Below are positions 49,331 through 61,879 of a stretch of 64,000 nucleotides of DNA, in pieces. The translations under genes were made by a program, and so were the position numbers. The notes under the pieces are model-generated. The model saw nothing but the letters and a program-made list of their open reading frames with translations. It searched no databases and was not told where the DNA came from. Within the stretch, counting starts at the first letter, position 1, and each line of letters starts with the position of its first letter. This DNA is from Plantago major (taxonomy: Eukaryota; Streptophyta; Magnoliopsida; Lamiales; Plantaginaceae). The stretch lies in contig JAIFAC010000315.1 in NCBI GenBank assembly GCA_026545765.1, positions 1-64,000 on the forward strand, written 5' to 3'.

Positions 49331-50239
49331 GTTGCCTAAGGTGAAAATGTCACGAATCTCTAAAGTCTGAGTAAGCAAGGTAGAAAGAAGTAGGCCTCGA
49401 GAACATGCTCTCGAGAAAGCCAGTTGTTAAGAAGTGATGCAAAGGTTTACGAGTTGCAACACTCGAGAAAATGGCATTTCTGAGCAGGTATCCGGAAAGG
49501 CAAAGGTTAGTACACACTCGATGAGTAAATAAGACTAGAACTTACTTACTAAGAGTGGGTCAAATACATTCAAACAATGAAGTTTCGATTCTTGAATTGG
49601 AAAACTATTTAATCATAAAGAGAAAAGACACATAAAGCGAAAACATAAGTTAAGAGTCAAACATGTCGATGTCTTGTATTTTTGCCATTTTCATGATAAA
49701 CAATATATAGATAAGGACTTGACACTCGAATGATAAGCTCAACGATTAAGTGTTCCTACTCTTTACTAAGTGACCTGATGAATGTAGCATATTAAAACCC
49801 GTCAAATCGGCACTTTACCATTTGTTGATTGATATCATTACATGATATTCAATATAAGCCCTTGATGAATAAGCGTTTGATCTCAATTGTTGAGATTAAA
49901 ACAAAGCAAGTAATGTCTGTTGAGAAATCACGGATGGCCCTCGCATTTAATGAAGTCTGAAGGCGTACCACGCCTACTGAGATGCAAAGAACGCATTCAT
50001 TCATATTATATGTATGTTGTATCTATGTACATTTTATACTATATATATAGAATTTGGGCAAAGACAAACACTTTTACCAATTCGAAATTTCAAACTTGCA
50101 TCAAGCAAAAAATCTCTCAAGATTTACGCAAAACTTCTTCTAACTCGACTTCTTGTGCTTAGTCTTACGAAAAGATAGACTAATCTCGATTATTCTTGCA
50201 AAACCCATCATAAACACCCACTCAAAGACTATATATAAG

Positions 50240-53200
50240 AGATGGCACGAAGATGACCACCGAGAACCCTAAGGCGCATCATACACTCCTGGCTGAAAGC
50301 GAGGAGGAAAAGAACTCGAGTGTTGAATAAGCGTCTTATAGGAGAGTTTACCCTTTACATTTGGAATCCAAGTCACAAGATGAATTGGGAGATTTTCTTG
50401 TGAAGAAATATGTTTCTGATCATTTCTTCAAGCGGATAAGCGATATTGGGAATGTTGAAAAGTTCCCATATCTACAAGTTTACGTGTCTTTTGCAGTGGA
50501 CTATCCACCTTTGGATGTGTTGGAGTTCTACAACAACTTCAAAATATTCACAAAGTTGTGAATGATGTAGAAGAAGTACATGCGGTGAAGTTCAAGGACG
50601 AAATTGTCCTGGCAAGACTTTACGCAACTTTTTCCGATTGAAAATCGAGGAACAATCGGCGACATCAACATCGGGGATGCCTCCATGATTCAAAGTATTA
50701 AGGAGCTATTTGAGGCAATCCAGTTGAAAATGCAAAGGTTGCCACAAACTTTGTTAAAGCCATCGAACCGGTCATCTCGAAACCTTTGGAGTACTTTGGC
50801 TCTCATTACGGTCCGTTGCTTTGATGGCAACAATGGTGGAGTAGACCGGATAAGCATGGAGAGATGGATGATGATGCATCTTACGAATAAGAAGCATGAA
50901 GGCGAAACCCACTTTAATTGGGGAAATGCGCCTTGACAAATTTCTTGGACACATTGAGGAATTTGAGCCTAAAATCATCAATGGCCTTCTTGAGACAAAG
51001 ACGATATGCATTTTGGTCTCGAATTTGCTACATTCGAAACAATGGGAATAACTCTCGAGAAGAGACAAGAAATCCAGTCACCAACTCTCTTTTAGGACAT
51101 GCCTTTGAAGAAAAGGAGAATTGCTGAGAAAGCTAAGAAAGAAGCGGAAGAGCTTGAAGGCGCTTGACAAGGTGAAGAGGTCTACGAGCAAGCTCTGCTT
51201 TCGACCTCCAGGTTGCGAGAAAGAGGACTCAAAGCGAAAGCCTCTAAGTCCCAAAGTGTACAAAAGCACAACCTTACGGAGCAAGATCTCGGAAGATGTT
51301 GTTGACGAAGGCACCACCGGAAAGCCCAGAATTGCAGGGCAGTGCTCGAAATCTCCGGAGATGATAGAAATATCATAGATGGGTGACTTCAATCTGGGCG
51401 GTGACTCGATGATGATGTAGTACTTACACAAGTATTCAAAAGTCCGAGTTGAGACCCATGGAGGAGCATCAAGCTCGGCCCCTCGGAAGAAAGGAGCCCC
51501 TCTATCCAGCAGGAAGAAGAAGGCCTGGATGAGGAAGATAGAGTGATGGAAGATGTTGACATTACTTCCACATTCACAATGCCAGCACTTAATGTGGTTG
51601 AAGAAAACCCTGTTCTTGAACAGGTTCCTCAACCTTACGAGAGCTCAACTCTCGAAAGGGATCAAAGCGAGATGGAGACTCGGAAAGATATTGTAGAGGA
51701 GACCAACAATGAGCATAGAGAGGCATGGAAACTCCACTAGTCGAAGAGACCCAAACTCGGCTGACTCTATTCGACCAACTTGGAACACAATTTGAGGAAG
51801 AAAACTTGTCCACTCCTTGAATCGAAGAGGTTACTCGACCTCGGAACATCAAGAAGCACATTCCAGGCTACAAGAAAGTAGTGGAGGTGGAACCAACACT
51901 GACACGAAGAGTTTCAGGTGAAAAGCACTCGAGGAAGTATTCTTGAGCCTTACATTGAGAAGGTAAGTATCGATAAACTTTCCTTAAGAAAATTTTGGTA
52001 AAACTCACTTAATCAATATGTTTGTTCTATCTTACGGGCTCAATCGGAAGAACACTTGGGCCGGAGAGAATGTGATCTTATCTCCTCCAGAGAAACTAAA
52101 AGCTACTGAACAAGCGATGCTCGAAGAAAAGGTTCGAAACCCCAAGGTTTACGAGAAAGATCTGTGAGCTTCCTCACTTGGAAGTAAGTGAAGTCTCGAA
52201 AGCATTTTTCACTTATCTTTTACGATAACAAGTTTCTAAACATATTTGATTCTATTTCTCGAGTTCAACGGAAAGAAAGGATCTTGAGGATCGGACTTCT
52301 CCTCACATCAAGGTATCTGAGGCCTTTGTGCCCAAACAAGCGAAGTCGAGCAAATGAGCCTAGTGTTTCTACGGTATGCTCGAAAAGCTTACTTTTGCAC
52401 CAGATACTAACCAAGTAGTTTGAACAAAACTAACTTGATCCCTTTGTTTCGAGCTCAAAGTCTAGTGCCACTCAACTTACTCCAAGCCTTTAAGAAGCAC
52501 ACTCTCAAGAAACATCTAAAGTGCTTGAGACATGGCGAAACTTCGAGAAAGGCGATCTTTACGAAATTGCAAGTAATTGACATCCCGGAGAAAAGGGCCA
52601 TGCAATCATTACGAAAGACCATATCCATGCTATGTTTCCCATAGAATCATATTCTTTTGCCACTCGATGGATGATAACTTCTTAAATGAAGTAGCACAAA
52701 GACTCTAGAAGACTTTCAAGTCGATGCTCGGACCCGAAGCGGATGGTGACCCGTCACCTTGCCCGACAAGCTCACAACCTACCCTTGAGCAAGAAGAAGT
52801 AAATGGGAGGATGATCACACTTCGATGTGATCAACTTTTTCGAAGATGAGGAGGCGGTGAGAATGACTACCAAGAACCTCCTTGAGCATCCAAGTCGAAG
52901 ACAAGGAAAAGGATGATGATGATGATGATCGAATGATGATCTGACACAGAAGCTGCGGGATTCGAGAAAGTTAGCAAAGGAAGTGCGAAAGGCTACTCCT
53001 TCAATGCTCGAGAAAGCCCCATCATCATCACCACCAAAGTCTCATCAAAATCATAGCAATTTGAACAAGACCTGATTGAAGAAATCACACGGCGAGTTCG
53101 AGATTGAACAACTCGAATTAAGTTGGAAGAGGAGAAGAGAATCAACTTAGAGTGTTAAGCTCTTATTGAAGAAAAGGAAGCAAACTTGAAAATCTCGGAG

Positions 53201-54420
53201 AAGCTAATGCTAAGGCGGCACTCCTAGATGAGCAAAGGTTGTTGAAAAATGCCATCGTTGTCACAGCTTTGAGATAGATGCCATGGATGACAATGATGAT
53301 GAAGAGCATTATGCTAAGTGCATCGGAAAGACCTTCTACTTCTCGGAAGGCGGCATACTCAAAAGGCAAACAAAAGATTGCCACTCTGCAAACAATCGAA
53401 AAGGATTATGAGAGTGATCTTTGAAATAAACCCAAACTTGATCTCCGGCGAGAAGATGAGAGGCTAATCACTAAGGAAAAGCTAGCCCTTACGGCTCCTC
53501 AAATTTTCTGCTCCGGTGCTTGAAGTGATGAGCACTGGTCGAGCAATTGTTTTATTGGAACTAAGAGAGACTTGTTGCTTAAGACAACCGAGTCCTCTGA
53601 TCGATCGGAAGAGATGAAAGATTTGGTTGCTTTGCATTGCTAAATAGAGCAACCGACATAGCTCTCTCTTAGAAAGACTTAGCTCGATCGGGGAAGAAAG
53701 GCGCAACAATGCCGATCAAGCACTAGCGGTACTTATGCTACTCGACAAGTGAGGCTATTCTAAGGCCTCTTGAAGAGCTCAATGAAAAGAGCAAGCTGTT
53801 GGTTAGGCAAAACAAGGACATGAAAGAAGAAATCCAAGAATTGGTCAGGGTGCATAACAACCTCCAGAAGAATTTTGAATCACTCTCTGAAGCTTATGCT
53901 ATCATGAGTCAGTCATTCATGACTAAGGGGAAAGGAGAGATGCCTCAGAAGGCGAGGAAGAAAAGAAAACAATCAAATCTCCCTCCTCAAATCGACTAGT
54001 CATTAAGGACACCATGGCGACACCCTGCTGAAGAAGTTGTTCCGGATCAACTTGACGGAAAGCTGAGAAGTATGGTCACTAGGGGTACCAAGTCCCTTAG
54101 GATCTCAGATGGGAACAACCAGAAAGCTTCTGAAGAAGAAAATCAAGAAGAAGGTGAGGTAAGAGGTCAAGAGAGCTGCAAGCCTTACAACTGGAACATC
54201 AATGATGATGATGAGGATGAATCGTCTGAGATGAGCATCGATTCACAAAAGAAGAAGGCAAGCAAGCCCCTTACAACCTCCTCTGGCAGCAAGGCCATTA
54301 GCAGCCAGAACCCCTTCTGGAAATACCAAGTCAATTCAAGGGACTTCCACCAGCACAGCCCCAAGGCAGGAAGAAAGAGTCATAGGATCTCCTAACAGAA
54401 GGCCACCTAACAGAAATGCT
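50240..54420 (+). pseudogene. extra long coding region downstream of pol (Sirevirus env-like position), broken
   Basis: About 4 kb between pol and the 3' LTR still shows coding character. Near its start (50243 on) it reads ARR/ARTK-type then HHTLLAESEEEKN, followed by ELGDFLVKKYVSDHFFKRIS and FPYLQVYVSFAVDYPPLDVL (open at 50361-50561). Further pieces lie at 51543-51740. Near the end is a coiled-coil piece, NKDMKEEIQELVRVHNNLQK (53799-53999), and a basic/acidic piece at 54072-54395. Sireviruses (large Copia elements) carry an extra, often env-like, ORF at this place; I assign it by position and size, not by a recognised envelope domain. It is broken at many places. Confidence 0.5.
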
Positions 54421-54537
54421 AGAAGGGATATTCAGTTTGGCAGAGCAAACAAAGAAACTCATCAAGAAAAGCCAACTGATGCCCACATTGAGTATGTGAA
54501 GACCAGTAATGAAGAGTCTTCATATAGGTGCATTCTT

Positions 54538-55960
54538 TGTTAGGAATATCTGTTAGTATTTTGATCATTCATCACATGTTCTTATCTTAGCCAGAAAGGT
54601 GATTAAGTACTCTTGGTTCACTTGAACATTGTAAAAGAGGAAATCACTGAGTATGATTAGTCTAGTAAATCTTGTATTAGGATTATAGGTCTCTGAGTGT
54701 AATTTTTATTTTCAAGAAGACCATGAAGATCAATCCTAGCAATGGAGCTTTTCTGAAGATTACAAGACCGGAGATTGCACAAGATTTATGAAGACACCAA
54801 GGTTAAGTCTCACTCGGAAAGACTATGTCCTTAATCCTTTCTTAAGTTCATTTGGTTACTTTTGAAACATGATTCTGGAACATATGACATCATGAGTATG
54901 GAGCATGCAAGCCATCAGAAAGGCTAATGTATCCGTTGAAGACTACAGGACAAGAAATAGTACATGTGCATTAATTGCATCGGCAGAAAAGCCGCTAAAG
55001 CACGATCCTCTACGAGATATGAGACAAGGACTTACGAGTACTCATTTCAAGATAAGTATAAATGAATTTGAATTGTGTCTAACGGATAACATCAGCGACT
55101 CTCTAATTCATCTATAAATATCACACACTTAGATCTTTGAGAAATCGACCGAAACGATCTAACACAAACTTACAATCTAGCAAAGTATTCTCTCAAGCAC
55201 TCTACTACCCTTTCGAAAGCTTTACATTTGCTTGAAGAATCACTAGTAGTTCTAAATTGTCCTTTACCTTAATAAAAGATTGTTATTCGTGAAAGAGTTG
55301 AACTATCAGATAACCTTTCTGAAGCTCATTCTCCAGAACGGACATCAATTACTTGGGTCGAAGAAGCGGATTGCCATACCTTTGAACAAGTGTATTAAGT
55401 AGTCTTGTTCTATTAGGCTCTCTGAAAACATAAGCGAAAAGTTATCTGAAGCCTCTCGACAAACCTTATAACCAACACCATCAAGTGGAGTAGAGGAAGT
55501 ACTTGATTTGGAAAATCGGGAATAACTCAAGGTTATCTGAGTAGAGGAAGTACTTAGCTCTAGGAGCTGGGGAATAACTCAGGGGGAACATTTGGTTGGG
55601 AACCAATTGTTTAAGAATCTTAGAATATGATTTTTGTAAGGTGAACTCAATTATCTGTTCTAGTGAATTCTAGGTCTCAGAAAGACCGAAGTGGATTAGT
55701 TGGAGGATTACGCCACCTTCAGATACCACTATACTTGCTGTGTTATTTACCTTTATGTATTTACATTTCAGCAAAGCACACACACACACTTACTTATTGT
55801 TTCTGCACTTACCTATCTTAAAGTCTTCCGCGCTCTGAATTTAAGTATCAGAAACCCCCAGGTTTCTGAGAAGCTGTGTTTATCGACAAAAGTTTTAAAA
55901 GACTATTCACCTCCCCCCCCCTCCCTCTAGTCTTTTACTTTGCCGTTATCTGGATCAACA
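54538..55960 (+). mobile_element. 3' LTR of the large Copia retrotransposon
   Basis: It starts TGTTAGGAATATC, ends TGGATCAACA and matches 42824-44209. Near its end is a run of C that is shorter in the 5' copy. No clear polypurine tract precedes it; coding sequence seems to run to its edge. The flank after it (TGGGTACTGTGCAGG) resumes host sequence that is related to 42410-42510. The internal frames 54905-55117 and 55345-55530 are not genes. Confidence 0.9.
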
Positions 55961-56065
55961 TGGGTACTGTGCAGGTTCGGAACGGGTTGGATAGAACTCA
56001 ACCCTTTTAAAAGACTGATTGTAAAATGTCTTCTAATCTGAATTTATCAATACGATTAATTGCTT
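55961..56065 (+). repeat. host flank duplicated at 42405-42505
   Basis: ATGGGTACT, GGATAGAACTCAACCC, TTTTAAAAGACT and ACGATTAATTGCT match in order the segment at 42405-42505 (GGATAGAATTCGACCCGTTC, AAAAGACTT, CACGATTAATTGCT). With the pair 41685/42525 this shows a tandem duplication of about 0.85 kb whose second unit was cut by the Copia insertion. Confidence 0.65.
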
Positions 56066-56619
56066 TAAAGTTCTGCAGTGGTATGGGGTTAAGAGTGTTA
56101 CTACTCTTATGAAGCGTATAATTAAGGTAAAACTATTTATGGAATAAATGCGTGAAAAAAAATTATCGTTCTTATTGTGTTGATGATTCCATCAGATACA
56201 TAGACACCCCAAAAAAAATAAATTTGCTTTGCCATGATAATAAATAAAAGTTAGGGATAATCTATCTCTCAAGCCATAATGTACCTCCCCACACGTGTAT
56301 TAATTAAGTCCAAGCAAGTTAATATTGTTCTATTCAGGGTCACCAATAGAAATGTTATGTAAGTGTTGATTTGCGACAAGGATGGTAGGACACATTATAC
56401 GGCAACCAACACGGTGTACAAAAAAGTGTTCGGCAACCATATACTTAATTTTTTACTATACCCGTCAAGTATCAACGGGTCATAACTAGTTATATTTTAT
56501 AGTATTATTTTATTTTTAGTGGACTGGGCCTCATAATATTTTCTCAACCTGATTTTCAGATTTTAGTCTCGAGTTCCATATCTACTGTTATACAAATTAC
56601 TAAACCCATATATTTGATG

Positions 56620-57779
56620 AAGTACGAAAACTGAATATTTTTCTTCACTGCCGCAACTTTCCACCATAATCGAGGTGAGATAAGCTTTCAGAAATTCTTC
56701 TTGCTTTATGTTTTGTATCAATCAACAAGTGTTATAGTTTCAAGAAGTTTAAGCATATTTCATATTTTGGACAAACTAAATTGTTTCTCTCAGTCATCAT
56801 CATTACCGATTCATCATGTTTCGAAGGTTGTGTTGGTGACATCACCTTGATCTCATCTCATGCTAATTTGTTTCCCTCAATTAATTATATATCATTTGAA
56901 TTTTGATTTGGGTTATTACATCGTAGTGGTAAATTTCGAAGATTCGAAGTGCAAGTTAGTGGTGCTTTGGCGATTCTAGCTAACTAGGTTAAGCTTGTTT
57001 CGAGTCGACTTCGAGGTAAGGGGGATTTCTTAACACTTTTGCTTCTATTTTCTATATTATTATATATGTATAGTTTTAATGTTTAACAAACAACTTATGA
57101 TTATTATATCATATTATGGGACTTGATATAATATTCTATTGAAAGGATCAAGTATGTGAATTCCCAAAAGTATGTTTTATGATGCGTGTGATGTGTGAAA
57201 AAATATGTTTCTGTACATGGAGATAAAATATGTTTTGAGCTCACAATTTTTACCTATGAATTACAGGCCCGTCTTTGGCAGTGATTCGTCTTCGAAGTAC
57301 TTCTTTACATGCATGTTCCTTTAGTGGGGAACTTTTGTTGGTTCCATAGTGTGACTCTGCGAGCTTAAATATATGTTTATTTGCTACGTATAATGACTCC
57401 ATGAAACTATTTTCCGGCTATGTGTTATGATATGGTGTGTATATATAAGTATGTTTTACTGCTCTACTTGATCCGGTAAAAGTGCCAGGAGATTCACCTT
57501 TTTTTTAGTGGTCTGAGTGGTTCTGGTTTCGTGAAGATGGCTAGTGGAGGCTAGTTGGGTTAGAGCAGCTAGTAGTGTTAAGAGTTGTTTTGTATTTTTT
57601 GAGATTGTAACTAGTCGAGTTTTCTAAAATAGTATTTATTGTATTTGAGTTGCAGTTGCTCTGTTGTTGTATCACTCTTTTCAAAATGATTTATAAAAAT
57701 GAGGCTTCGTCTTGGCGTGAGCCCATCTCACGATAGACGACCGGTCGCGCCAAATTATTTTGGTTTTGGGGAGTGACAG
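56620..57779 (+). mobile_element. Gypsy-type LTR 3' part, plus strand
   Basis: It ends near 57779 with TTTTGGGGAGTGACA preceded by GCGTGAGCCCATCTCACGAT and CGGTCGCGCCAAATTATTTT, the typical end of Tekay/Del Gypsy LTRs. A leader-like start (CTTCACTGCCGCAACTTTCC, then CGAGGTGAGATAAG) lies near 56645. The true 5' end and any internal region were not found, so it is a fragment or solo LTR. Confidence 0.5.
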
Positions 57780-58084
57780 TATATTTCTATTGCACATATA
57801 TAGATAGATTTCAGTTTTAAGTGAAATTTAATTTCTAATTTTTGTTAATTCGATAGGCAAAAATGATGATTATCAGGTTTAAGAGTAAAGAACACATTAT
57901 CGAGGGTATCTGATTAATAAGATCAAAGTCTCGAAGAGTTTTTTAACACTATGAAGTGCACTTGGAGAAGACTAAAAGAAATAGGTGAAGTTGAGACTGC
58001 TTGTCGCTCGTACAGTGTAGCATGGGCATGTAAGAATATTGAACGAGCTCTGCATGATCATCTTAAGGATTGAGCAGAAATCAT

Positions 58085-59300
58085 TTTGTCAATCTCTTTG
58101 ACCACAACCACTGGAGGATTGAGCACCTGAATGAGGTAGAGAGGCATTGCAACAAGTACACTTTTTATTAGAATTAGTCTTCCTCCCTGAGACAACATAT
58201 TGATGTTCCACCCTGCGAATTTCTACCTTATTCTTTCCAGTAATGGGTTGAACAGAGCATTTTTTTTCCTTCCTATAGCTATAGGTGCTCCCAGTAATTG
58301 AAGGGCATGTCACTGTAGAAACACATCGATGGTGGATTCTTTCCTTGTTCCCACTCCTTCCTACTATCACATTGCTTTTTTCCATGCTAATCTTCAGTCC
58401 ATATGTTCTTTCATATATGCTTTAAAAAGGCCAAAATTTTCTGTGAACCACCTTCAACCCTTTATAGAATACAATGATGTCATCTGCATAAGAAAGATGG
58501 GTAACCTGCACTCCCTTCTTTGTATCAAAGTACATGCTAGGATTCTGCTCAAACAACTTGTTCAAACCCCTAGAGAGGTATATCTGCAGACAAAATAAAC
58601 AAAATTTGGGGACAAGGGGTCCCCTTGCCTAAGTCCATGATCAGATTTGAAGTAGCCACTTAATTCCCCATTAACCAAGATGTTGAAATGGTTAGAGTTC
58701 ACAGTTCTAATAATCATATCAATCTACAAGTTAGAAAAACCAAAAGCATTAAGGATCTGAGAGAGGAAGTTCCAGTTTACCCTATCATATGCCTTTTTCA
58801 AAATCACCTTACCACCTCTTCTTTTAACATGTAAGGAATGCGCTAACTCTTGGGCTAACAAAATATTATCAGTGATGAGTCTCCCTATGAGAAAACCACT
58901 TTGATTAGGGGAAATAAGATTAGGTAGGATACCTAGCAATCTATCATTAAGCAGTTTGGTTATGATCTTATGGGAATTGTTACATAAACTGATTGGCCTA
59001 TAGTCTCCCCATATGGTAGGATCATCTTTTTTTAGGAATTAAGACCAGGGTAGTGGCTGTTATACCTGTAGGCAAGGGAGAGCCTGAGAAGAAATCAAGG
59101 ACTGCCTCCAAGAGATCCTCTTTAATTATATCCCAACTTTCTTGAAAGAACTTAGCTGTATAACCATCTGGCCCTGCAGATGCCTCCTTGTTGAGGCTGA
59201 AAAAAACCTTTTTAATTTCATTCATATCAAGTAACATGGGTATGAGAACATGAGTAATCTCTCTAAGTTTATTTGAGGAGTGAATCCTATCTTGACTCAC
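58085..59300 (-). mobile_element. LINE (non-LTR retrotransposon) reverse transcriptase fragment
   Basis: Read from 59300 down: NKEASAGPDGYTAKFFQESW, TATTLVLIPKK, WGDYRPISLCNN-type sequence, NQSGFLIGRLITDNILLAQE, GGKVILKKAYDRVNWNFLSQ, HGLRQGDPLSP, LSYADDII (catalytic ADD; YADD at 58479-58490) and, near the end, GGRLILIKSVL. These are the ordered blocks of a plant L1-type reverse transcriptase. Note KKAYD where KAYD usually follows a D/F pair. Frame breaks occur near 59040, 58720 and 58600-58400. The 5' and 3' ends of the element are absent. Confidence 0.85.
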
Positions 59301-59309
59301 ATGCTATAC

Positions 59310-60300
59310 TTATATACTCACGGTGAACCCAACACAAGCCATATCTACTCCTATGGAGTGCAAGCATTGTACATTGGTCAAAGTTCATCGTTCCATATGT
59401 AATATAGCATTGACCTCAAGTCAAAGGACTATTATATTACCCTACAAACCGATAATACTGTAGACACATAAATAAAATCTACCAAACTGTTTCTCGATGG
59501 GCATACCAATACTCCTCTAATAGTATCTATGTGTACATCACAAGTTCTAATACTTTATAGTCGTGAGACCAACTATATCCTCTAAGGAAGTGATGTAGAC
59601 CACATACCGACTTATCTCATATTATTGATATCTCTTTTCTCGACAATCCTTAATCGGGGTTTGTTATGAGTTATGTTACGTTTTTCAAATTCTCACACAC
59701 TTGATAATTAAAATAAACTCAATGAATATTAGCATATAAAATGACAGACAAACATATAACATATTAATATGTGAATATAACATTTATATAAAAATATAAA
59801 ACCTCAAATATTAAAAAAATATAAAAAATATGCCAAATCAATTTGACGTTGATTATTACCTCGATACAGGAAACAATTACATTCTATAAGACCAGGAGAA
59901 GGGAAGCGAAGTTGTAGGTCAAGAAGAGATAAGGGGGCTATGGCCATACAACATATATCCCTTCATTCGTAACCCATGTCCTTGTTATGAGGTTGGTCAA
60001 GTGAGCATCAAATGTTACTCTAGGTATGTATAATATCAAGTACTGGACTATTTATATGGTCCAGCTTGTGTATTTACATTTTCTCGGCCTTCTTAAAACA
60101 TTAATTTTGTAGTTAACATTTTGCATATGTACCAAGTCATGTAACCTTTTGGATTCGACTTACAATGGACATGATGTAGGAATCTTGGCATTTCATTTTG
60201 TTGTGGGGGTACTTAATTGGCCGAATGCTATAATGATTTTTACGTAATTCAAGTATACCGACACCTTTCAAAAATTTTACTCTATTATTTATATAGAAAA
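59310..60300. other. non-coding, repeat-like DNA without clear ends
   Basis: The stretch 59310-59700 has the look of a retrotransposon LTR or leader (GTGAGACCAACTATATCCTC, GACTTATCTCATATTATTGA) but no partner in the window. 59700-60300 is AT-rich without recognised features. Confidence 0.3.
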
Positions 60301-60313
60301 TATTACTCGTGAT

Positions 60314-60961
60314 GGATGTGCTGCAGGTTTGTAAAACTATTTGTAAGGATCTCTATACCAGAATTCTATTCAAGACTAAACAGCCTAATAGGTATTGAAG
60401 AGGTTTGTAGCATAAATTGGTTTCTTTTTATGCTTAATCTCTTCTACCTATGTTTTGGTTATTGTGAGAACTGGGGCTGATTTACTGGTTTGTTATATGG
60501 AGATGGTGTAGGTTTGCTTGTTGGTTGCTGGGTTTATTCTGATTTTGTGGATTGTCTCATAGGTATAACTAGCTCTTTCCATGCTCTTCTCCAACTCTCC
60601 CTTCTCAGGCCTGCACATTAATAGCCTGCAAAGCTTGGATATCTCTAGGAAGCAAGATTAGATACTGCAGCTCTGAAGTTTCTTTGAAGTATGGCTGTGA
60701 ACCTAGTTTATCACCAAGGACAACATTTGTAGAGATGCGTACCCCTCTTGGTTTTGATGGTAAGTCACAGTATTACTGGAGCTTGCTGGGGGTTTATCTA
60801 TTTTGATAGGCATAGATCATAGTCTTTGTACTAGTGTCTAGCTTCTTGTGCCTTTGAGACTAGTTTTGAGATAGTACTGATAGTTGTTACTTTGTACTGG
60901 AGTCTACTCCTCTATCTTGTACTTTCACGGGCTTTAATGGATTTAATTGCTTCAAAAAAAA
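60314..60961 (+). mobile_element. 5'-truncated LINE insertion with exact target duplication
   Basis: The 12-mer ATTACTCGTGAT flanks it at 60302-60313 and 60962-60973. The insert ends TTAATTGCTTC and a run of nine to ten A, as expected for target-primed reverse transcription. The last part (GTACTTTCACGGGCTTTAAT) resembles a LINE 3' untranslated region. No coding frame remains; the insert is 648 bp. Confidence 0.8.
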
Positions 60962-61073
60962 ATTACTCGTGATTTGTCGAACTATTACTACATTTAAAAA
61001 AATTATGAATAAAATGGTTTCACCACCTTTAATCAATAGCCGTATAACAAGTCTGTTAAAAAGCAAAAAACTA

Positions 61074-61713
61074 CTCCCTCTGTCCTACTAATCTAGTCCC
61101 ATTTTTTTCAGCGTTGTTTTTAAGAAAGCTAATACTTTATTGTTTGTTGTTGGAGAGACAAGTGATACAGAATAGAGAAAGTATGATAGATAAATGATAA
61201 ATAATGAAAAAAAAGTATAAGAGATATTGGGGTTAGTAGGGTTTAATTACTTTTTTACTATTAGTGTTCGTGACACGCTGTTCCCGCGTGGCCGCGTCTA
61301 ACCTTTTGACCTTTAGATTATATGACAGACTAATTGTTCATTTTTATTGGTGTTAAATATAACCTTTAGTTTTGGAAATGTGAATGAGGTCAAGTTTTAA
61401 AATGAAAAAATAGAACACCATTTCAATTCAACCTATTAATTAATTAATCAATGAGACTAAGTAGTTAGATAAAGTCTAGTTATGTAAGGAACGGTTAGTG
61501 TTCATAAACTCGTCTCTTGTTCAAGACAATTAGTGGATAATTTTACTTTTGTTTTTGTCTTTTCATTCTTGTAACTTCTCATTTGGTAGTAATAACTACC
61601 TAGTAGAGTTTGCTTCGGATATTAGTATAATTTTTTATTTAACAAGACTAGATTAACGTGACACCTAAAAAGGAATATGAGACCATATTAGCGAAAGTGT
61701 GAGATGGAGGGAA
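61074..61713. mobile_element. Stowaway-like element
   Basis: The left end is CTCCCTCTGTCCTACTAATC and the inverted right end TTCCCTCCATCTCACACTTT, each flanked by TA. The subterminal AATCTAGTCCCA and, inverted, ATATGGTCTCATATTCC also pair loosely. At 640 bp it is long for this class and may carry an internal insertion. Confidence 0.5.
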
Positions 61714-61879
61714 TACAACTTAAATTCATCTTTAGGGATTAAAATAGGGAAACCATTTTGATGAAGGGGTAAACTAGTAAATACCAATAAATAGACAAAC
61801 TTATTAACACGACTTCATACAAAAATTCCAAACCCAAAATGGCCACAACCTAGTGTCCATCAATGTAATGGACCATTTA

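Noticed and set aside
58329-58598. Plus-strand 89-codon frame
   Set aside because: Antisense of the LINE reverse transcriptase, which has the ordered catalytic blocks on the minus strand.
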